DNA from: an uncultured Lysobacteraceae bacterium
Lineage (GTDB): Bacteria; Pseudomonadota; Gammaproteobacteria; Xanthomonadales; Xanthomonadaceae
DNA: 6,369 nucleotides
NCBI GenBank assembly: GCA_946480825.1
Contig: CAMLLG010000125.1
Span: 1 to 6,369 of the forward strand
Direction of reading: 5' to 3'
The notes beneath the pieces are model-generated. The model saw only the letters and a list, made by a program, of their open reading frames with translations. It searched no databases and was not told the DNA's origin. Each line of letters begins with the position of its first letter. The stretch's first letter is position 1. Position numbers and translations under genes: made by a program. This document shows positions 1 through 3,961 of the stretch, piece by piece.

Positions 1-474
1 ATCCTCACCCTGCTCACCGCCGACGAGCGCGCGAAGCTGCTGCGCGAAGGCATGCGCGCGGCCGACCTCGGCGCCGCGCCCGGCGGCTGGACCTGGGTGC
101 TGACCCGGCACAAGCTGCAGGTCGTCGCGATCGACAACGGCCCGCTGCGCGAACACGTGATGGAGACCGGTCTGGTGCAGCATCTGCGTGCCGACGGTTT
201 CGCCTGGCATCCGGCGAAACCGCTGGACTGGATGGTCTGCGACATGGTCGAACAGCCATCGCGGGTCGCAGCGCGGATGGCCGAATGGTTCCGCGAAGGC
301 TGGTGCCGGCACGCGATCTTCAATCTCAAACTGCCGATGAAGAAACGCTGGCAGGAAACCCGGCTCTGCCTCGAACGCTTCGAAGCCGAGGCCGGCATGC
401 CGCTGACGATCCGCGCGAAGCAGCTGTACCACGATCGCGAGGAAATCACGGTGTTCGCGACGCCGCTGGCCTGA
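1..474 (+). CDS. rlmM: 23S rRNA C2498 2'-O-ribose methyltransferase RlmM, C-terminal part (5' end off window)
   Basis: This is the Rossmann-fold catalytic domain of RlmM, which uses S-adenosylmethionine to methylate the ribose 2'-OH of C2498 (E. coli numbering) in 23S rRNA, in the cytoplasm. The frame is open from base 1 to TGA at 472-474 and gives 157 visible residues. The SAM-binding loop DLGAAPGGWT is at visible residues 22-31. It is followed by VAIDNGPL, WMVCDMVEQP (an Asp of the K-D-K-E catalytic set), FNLKLPMKKRW (Lys) and LYHDREEITV (Glu). These motifs match E. coli RlmM as I remember it. The E. coli protein is about 366 residues, so roughly 210 residues, including the N-terminal THUMP-like RNA-binding region, should lie left of the window. 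An internal ATG at 52 is not the real start, because coding sequence continues upstream to the edge. The C-terminus ends soon after the REE motif, slightly shorter than in E. coli. The next gene starts 17 nt downstream on the same strand. Confidence 0.95.
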   Translation: MLTLLTADERAKLLREGMRAADLGAAPGGWTWVLTRHKLQVVAIDNGPLREHVMETGLVQHLRADGFAWHPAKPLDWMVCDMVEQPSRVAARMAEWFREGWCRHAIFNLKLPMKKRWQETRLCLERFEAEAGMPLTIRAKQLYHDREEITVFATPLA

Positions 475-491
475 GCCGCTGCCCTGAGCCG

Positions 492-1322
492 ATGTCCATG
501 CCCCATACCAACCTCGCACCGCCCAACGACCCCGCGATCCCCGACGACGTGCACGCCGAGATCCTGCGCCGGCTGGCGCGCGCCGAGGAGGAACACGGCG
601 TGCGCATCCTGCTGGCGGTGGAATCCGGTAGCCGCGCCTGGGGCTTCGCCTCGCCGAATTCCGATTACGACGTGCGCTTCATCTACGCGCATCCGCCGCG
701 CTGGTATCAGGCGGTCGATCTGGAAGAGCGCCGCGACGTGATCGAATATCCGATCGTCGACGACATCGACCTCAACGGCTGGGACCTGCGCAAGGCGCTT
801 CGGCTGTTCTGGAAATCGAACCCCGCGTTCGTCGAATGGATCCAGTCGCCGATCCGCTACATCGAACGCGGCGGATTCGCCGCCGGCGCGCGTGCGCTGC
901 TGCCGCAGACGTATTCCGTGGAAAGCGGCATGTACCACTACCGCAGCATGGGCAGGAACACCGAGCGCGCCTACCTGCGCGGCGAGCAGGTCTCGCTGAA
1001 GAAATACTTCTACGCCCTGCGCCCGCTGCTGTCGGTGCTGTGGCTGGAGCGCTACGCCACCCCGGCGCCGATCGAGTTCGCCAGGCTGCTGCATCTGATC
1101 GACGATCGCCCGGACCTCGTCGCCGACATCGACGACCTGCTGGCGCGCAAGCGCAACGCACCCGAAACCTGGGTCGGCGACCCGATGCCGCGGATCAACG
1201 CCTTCGTCGAGGAACAGCTGGCGCGGCTGGAAACGATGCAGCCGGATGTCGAGCGCCATCCGTCCATCGTGCCCCGTCTGAACACCCTGTTCCACCGAAC
1301 GCTCGACGAAAGCGCCGATTGA
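492..1322 (+). CDS. RlaP/YcgL-type nucleotidyltransferase (DNA polymerase beta fold)
   Basis: The 276-residue product carries the polymerase beta nucleotidyltransferase signature. GSRAWG at residues 46-51 is followed by SDYDVR at 57-62, giving the G-S-x(10)-D-x-D metal-binding arrangement with Asp58 and Asp60. A third acidic residue probably comes from the VDDIDLNGWDLRK strand. The helical C-terminal half contains SMGRNTERAYLRGEQ and LKKYFYALRPLL, which I recognise as typical of the family of B. subtilis YcgL and the proposed RNA-repair protein RlaP (Pfam PF10127, by recollection). The family is predicted to transfer nucleotides, possibly to RNA ends; the substrate here is unknown. The in-frame ORF extends upstream to 285, but that part overlaps rlmM and reads as a shadow, so I place the start at ATG 492, with ATG 498 as an alternative. 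Neither has a clear Shine-Dalgarno sequence. It lies 17 nt after rlmM and may be co-transcribed. No RtcB, ligase or kinase partner is visible. Confidence 0.85.
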   Translation: MSMPHTNLAPPNDPAIPDDVHAEILRRLARAEEEHGVRILLAVESGSRAWGFASPNSDYDVRFIYAHPPRWYQAVDLEERRDVIEYPIVDDIDLNGWDLRKALRLFWKSNPAFVEWIQSPIRYIERGGFAAGARALLPQTYSVESGMYHYRSMGRNTERAYLRGEQVSLKKYFYALRPLLSVLWLERYATPAPIEFARLLHLIDDRPDLVADIDDLLARKRNAPETWVGDPMPRINAFVEEQLARLETMQPDVERHPSIVPRLNTLFHRTLDESAD

Positions 1323-1372
1323 GCGCCCGCCACCGCTTCCGGCCCGTCACGTCCGTCTGTTAAGTTGACGGC

Positions 1373-1765
1373 ATGTCCGTCGGCATCCTCCTCGTCACCC
1401 ATCCAGGCATCGGCAGCGCCCTCGTCGAGGTCGCGACCCGGCTGTTGCGGCAGTTGCCGCTGAAGGCCGAGGCCTTCGAGCTGGCGTTCGACGCCGACAT
1501 CGACGCGGCGCTGCCGCAGGCGAGCGCGGCGCTGCGGCGGGTGGACGGCGGCGACGGCGTGCTGGTGCTCACCGATCTGTACGGCGCGTCGCCCAGCAAT
1601 CTGGCGGCGAAGGTCGCGCGGTTGGGCACGCCGGTGCGGCGGGTGTCGTCGCTGAACCTGCCGATGCTGCTGCGGGTGATGAACTACGCCGAGCTGCCGC
1701 TGGACGAACTGCCCGCGGTGGCCGCGGCCGGCGCCCGCAACGGCGCCATCCTCGACGACGCATGA
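1373..1765 (+). CDS. PTS EIIA component, mannose (ManX) family, stand-alone regulatory type
   Basis: This 130-residue cytoplasmic protein is a single EIIA domain of the mannose/fructose-sorbose PTS family. The N-terminus GILLVTHPGIG places the phospho-accepting histidine at His10. VLVLTDLYGASPSN at residues 64-76 is the conserved Asp-containing loop that helps form the active site (Asp68). SLNLPMLLRVMNY at 93-105 also matches the family. E. coli ManX carries EIIA and EIIB in one chain; this protein has only EIIA, and no EIIB, EIIC or EIID gene is present nearby. The likely role is therefore phosphorylation-dependent regulation at the end of an EI-HPr relay rather than sugar uptake. It begins 50 nt after the nucleotidyltransferase and is 37 nt upstream of ptsH. 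The start at ATG 1373 is supported by alignment of the His10 motif, although only a weak ribosome-binding sequence precedes it. Confidence 0.92.
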   Translation: MSVGILLVTHPGIGSALVEVATRLLRQLPLKAEAFELAFDADIDAALPQASAALRRVDGGDGVLVLTDLYGASPSNLAAKVARLGTPVRRVSSLNLPMLLRVMNYAELPLDELPAVAAAGARNGAILDDA

Positions 1766-1802
1766 CCCTTTCCCCTTTCCGACCACGCATCTCCACGGCG
1801 CC

Positions 1803-2072
1803 ATGATCGAACGCGAACTCCTCATCCAGAATCGACTCGGCCTGCACGCGCGCGCCACCGCCAAGCTGGTGCAGACGGTGTCCGCATACCGCTGCAGCGC
1901 CACGGTCTCGGCCAAGGGCCGCGAGGTCAACGCCAAGAGCATCATGGGCGTGATGCTGTTGGCCGCCGGCCAGGGCAGCACGGTCGTGGTCCGCACCGAC
2001 GGCGAGGACGAAGCCGCGGCGATGGACGCGCTGGCCGCGCTGTTCGAGCGACGATTCGACGAGGACAGCTGA
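1803..2072 (+). CDS. ptsH: HPr phosphocarrier protein
   Basis: HPr carries phosphate from enzyme I to EIIA proteins in the cytoplasm. The product is 89 residues, the usual family size. RLGLHARATAKL at residues 11-22 contains the catalytic His15 and the adjacent Arg17. AKSIMGVMLLAAGQG at 44-58 contains Ser46, the residue phosphorylated by HPr kinase/phosphorylase. The sequence around Ser46 closely matches HPrs of proteobacteria that have HprK, so dual control by His and Ser phosphorylation is plausible, although hprK is not in this window. The gap to the EIIA gene is 37 nt and pyrimidine-rich (CCCTTTCCCCTTTCC at 1766-1780), with no recognisable Shine-Dalgarno sequence. The stop codon overlaps the ptsI start by one base (TGATG at 2070-2074), which points to translational coupling. 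Confidence 0.97.
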   Translation: MIERELLIQNRLGLHARATAKLVQTVSAYRCSATVSAKGREVNAKSIMGVMLLAAGQGSTVVVRTDGEDEAAAMDALAALFERRFDEDS

Positions 2073-3805
2073 TGAGGCGAGTCCTCTCCGGCCAAGGGGC
2101 ATCGCGCGGCAGCGCACTGGGACGCGCGCGCGTGCGTCTGCCGCATGCGCTGGACGTGGCCGAGGAGCGGATCGAGGCCGGCGAGGTCGAGGCGGAACTG
2201 GAAAGGCTGCACGCCGCGATCGACGTGGTCCGCGGCGAGATGCACGCGCTGCGCGACCGGCTGCACGGCGCGCTGGCGCACGAAGTCGGCGAGTTTCTCG
2301 ATCTGCACGCGCTGCTGCTGGACGACCCGGAACTGCTGGCCGGCCTGGACGAACTGATCCGCACCGGCCGCTACGCCGCCGACTACGCGCTGCGCCTGCA
2401 GCGCGACCGCATCGCCGCGGTGTTCGCGGGCATGGACGACGCCTATCTGCGCAGCCGCATCGACGACATCGATCAGGTCGTCGGCCGCATCCACGCCGCG
2501 CTGCACAGCCGCGCCGCGGACCTGCAGGGCATCGCCGGCGACATTCTGGTCACCGACAGCGTGGCGCCGTCGGAACTGGCGCAGTTGCATGCGCAGGGCG
2601 TGATGGCGGTGGTCACCTCCGGCGGCAGTCCGCTGTCGCACAGCGCGATCCTGGCGCGCAGCCTGCACCTTCCGCTGGTGATCGGTGCCGCCCACGTGCT
2701 GCAGAAGGTCAACGACGGCGACGTGCTCGCGGTCGACGGCGGCAGCGGCCTGGTGATCCTGGAACCGAACGCCGACGACCTGCGCGATCATCGCGGCCGG
2801 GTGCAGGAGTACGCGCGCGAGCGCAAGCAATTGCACCGGCTGCGCCGCGAGCCGACCCGCACCGTCGACGGCGTCGACGTCAAACTGTGGGCCAACGCCG
2901 AATCGCGCGAGGACGTGGCCGAAGCGCACGCGCAGGGCGCGGCCGGCGTGGGTCTGTACCGCACCGAATTCCTGTTCATGCATCGTCCGGCCGAGCTGCG
3001 GCGCACACTGCCGGACGAAGAAGAGCAGTTCCGCGCGTATCGCGATCTGGTGCTGGGCATGACCGGCCGCACCGTCACCATCCGCACGCTCGATATCGGC
3101 GCCGACAAGGCCGACGAAAGCGGTCTGGCGCTCACCGGCGAACCGAATCCCGCGCTGGGCCTGCGCGGCGTGCGCCTGTCGCTGTCGCGCACCGACCTGT
3201 TCCGCACCCAGTTGCGGGCGATCCTGCGCGCCACCGGCTACGGCCCGGTGCGCATCCTGGTGCCGATGGTCAGCGGCCGCGAGGAAATCCTGGCGGTGCG
3301 CGCGCTGACCCGCGACGTGCAGCGCGAACTGCGGGAACAGGGCCACGCCATCGCGGAATCGGTGCCGCTGGGGGCGATGATCGAAGTCCCGTCGGCGGCG
3401 ATCGCGCTGCAGACCTTCATCGGCGACGTCGACTTCCTGTCGATCGGCACCAACGATCTGGTGCAGTACCTGCTGGCGGCGGACCGCACCAACGAAGCGC
3501 TCGGCGACCTGTATTCGCCGCTGCACCCGGCGGTGCTGCGCCTGCTGCACGACGTGATCCGCGCCGCGCGCACTCATCGCAAACCGCTGGCGGTGTGCGG
3601 CGAGATCGCCGGCGACCCGATGTTCGCGCCGGTGCTGCTGGCCTTGGGACTTGAGGAATTCAGCCTGCACCCCGGCACCCTGCTGGAAGTGCGCCGCGCG
3701 GTGCGCGGGCTGGACCATGCGTCGCTGCGCGCACGCGCCGCGAGCCTGCTGCGCGCCCGCGACCGCGCGGCGATCGAGCGCTGGCTGGCGCGGGTGGCGC
3801 TGTAG
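2072..3805 (+). CDS. ptsI: PTS enzyme I (PEP-protein phosphotransferase)
   Basis: Enzyme I autophosphorylates with phosphoenolpyruvate and passes the phosphate to HPr. The 577 residues compare with 575 in E. coli. Order of parts: N-terminal HPr-binding helical region (about 25-145), phosphohistidine domain with His190 in GGSPLSHSAILARS, and a C-terminal PEP-binding barrel. Barrel motifs seen are GVGLYRTEFLFM (292-303, Arg297), IRTLDIGADK (337-346, Arg338), NPALGLRG, MIEVPSA, FLSIGTNDLVQY (Asn461, Asp462), AADRTNE (Arg472) and LAVCGEIAGDP (Cys509, equivalent to E. coli Cys502). All the catalytic residues I can check are present, so the enzyme should be active. The loop before His190 appears one residue longer than the classical GGxTSH, and DIGADK replaces E. 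coli DIGGDK. The sequence GAGGAC at 2061-2066 is a reasonable Shine-Dalgarno site five bases before ATG 2072, inside the end of ptsH. The gene ends facing purL. Confidence 0.97.
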   Translation: MRRVLSGQGASRGSALGRARVRLPHALDVAEERIEAGEVEAELERLHAAIDVVRGEMHALRDRLHGALAHEVGEFLDLHALLLDDPELLAGLDELIRTGRYAADYALRLQRDRIAAVFAGMDDAYLRSRIDDIDQVVGRIHAALHSRAADLQGIAGDILVTDSVAPSELAQLHAQGVMAVVTSGGSPLSHSAILARSLHLPLVIGAAHVLQKVNDGDVLAVDGGSGLVILEPNADDLRDHRGRVQEYARERKQLHRLRREPTRTVDGVDVKLWANAESREDVAEAHAQGAAGVGLYRTEFLFMHRPAELRRTLPDEEEQFRAYRDLVLGMTGRTVTIRTLDIGADKADESGLALTGEPNPALGLRGVRLSLSRTDLFRTQLRAILRATGYGPVRILVPMVSGREEILAVRALTRDVQRELREQGHAIAESVPLGAMIEVPSAAIALQTFIGDVDFLSIGTNDLVQYLLAADRTNEALGDLYSPLHPAVLRLLHDVIRAARTHRKPLAVCGEIAGDPMFAPVLLALGLEEFSLHPGTLLEVRRAVRGLDHASLRARAASLLRARDRAAIERWLARVAL

Positions 3806-3833
3806 AGCGGGCTGACCAGTTATTCGACTGTTG

Positions 3834-3853
3834 AAAACCAGCGCGCTGCTTTG
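3834..3853. terminator. Weak hairpin with A/T flanks between convergent genes
   Basis: A perfect 10-base palindrome, CAGCGCGCTG at 3839-3848, is flanked by AAAA on the left (3834-3837) and TTT on the right (3850-3852). The flanks pair across a C/C mismatch. In either direction this resembles a small intrinsic terminator: GC core followed by three or four U residues. On the minus strand the core is followed by GTTTTC. The stem must open at its centre to form a loop, which leaves little pairing, and the U tracts are short. It lies 29 nt past the ptsI stop and about 110 nt past the purL stop, so it could serve both genes, but this is only suggestive. Confidence 0.25.
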
Positions 3854-3920
3854 CCCCCTCCCATTCGCGCTGCGCGCGAATCTCCCTCCCCCGCATGCGG
3901 GGGAGCGTTGGGGTGGGGGC
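3853..3920. repeat. Composite palindromic intergenic element with outer arms and two internal hairpins
   Basis: Outer arms GCCCCCTCCC (3853-3862) and GGGTGGGGGC (3911-3920) are complementary at nine of ten positions. Between them sit two hairpins. One is ATTCGCGC / GCGCGAAT (3863-3881), eight perfect pairs around a TGC loop. The other is the perfect 20-base palindrome CTCCCCCGCATGCGGGGGAG (3886-3905). Folded, the unit would be a three-way junction. C/G-rich segments of this style (CCCTCCCCCGC...GCGGGGGAG) recur between genes in many Xanthomonadaceae and other high-GC proteobacteria; that is recollection, and only one copy is seen here. A plus-strand ORF running through it (3831-4154) has no coding character and is not called. 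The element may aid transcript ending or 3'-end stability for both flanking genes. Confidence 0.7.
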
Positions 3921-3938
3921 AGCGGCCTGAAGGCCGCT
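3921..3938. terminator. 7-bp perfect hairpin downstream of purL
   Basis: AGCGGCC (3921-3927) and GGCCGCT (3932-3938) form a perfect seven-base-pair stem with a four-base loop (TGAA on plus, TTCA on minus). Its edge lies 23 nt beyond the purL stop codon, and it directly abuts the composite element at 3853-3920. No U tract follows on either strand, so it is not a classical intrinsic terminator. It may act together with the neighbouring hairpins, or it may be the edge of the same repeat. Confidence 0.35.
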
Positions 3939-3961
3939 CTAGCGGACGCTCTGTCGGCGCA

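Noticed and set aside
285..491. Upstream extension of the nucleotidyltransferase frame into rlmM
   Set aside because: The extra 69 residues lie mostly inside the rlmM coding sequence and look like shadow translation; family proteins begin near the ATG at 492.
1365..1370. TTGACG resembling a -35 promoter box before EIIA
   Set aside because: It ends two bases before the ATG at 1373, so no -10 box or leader could fit before the gene, and no coding-strand partner is seen at the right distance.
1052..3718. An 888-codon open frame on the minus strand opposite the nucleotidyltransferase, EIIA, ptsH and ptsI
   Set aside because: It is antisense to four convincing genes. Its translation is rich in His, Gln, Arg and Ala with no recognisable motif, as expected when high third-position GC removes stops from the antisense frame.
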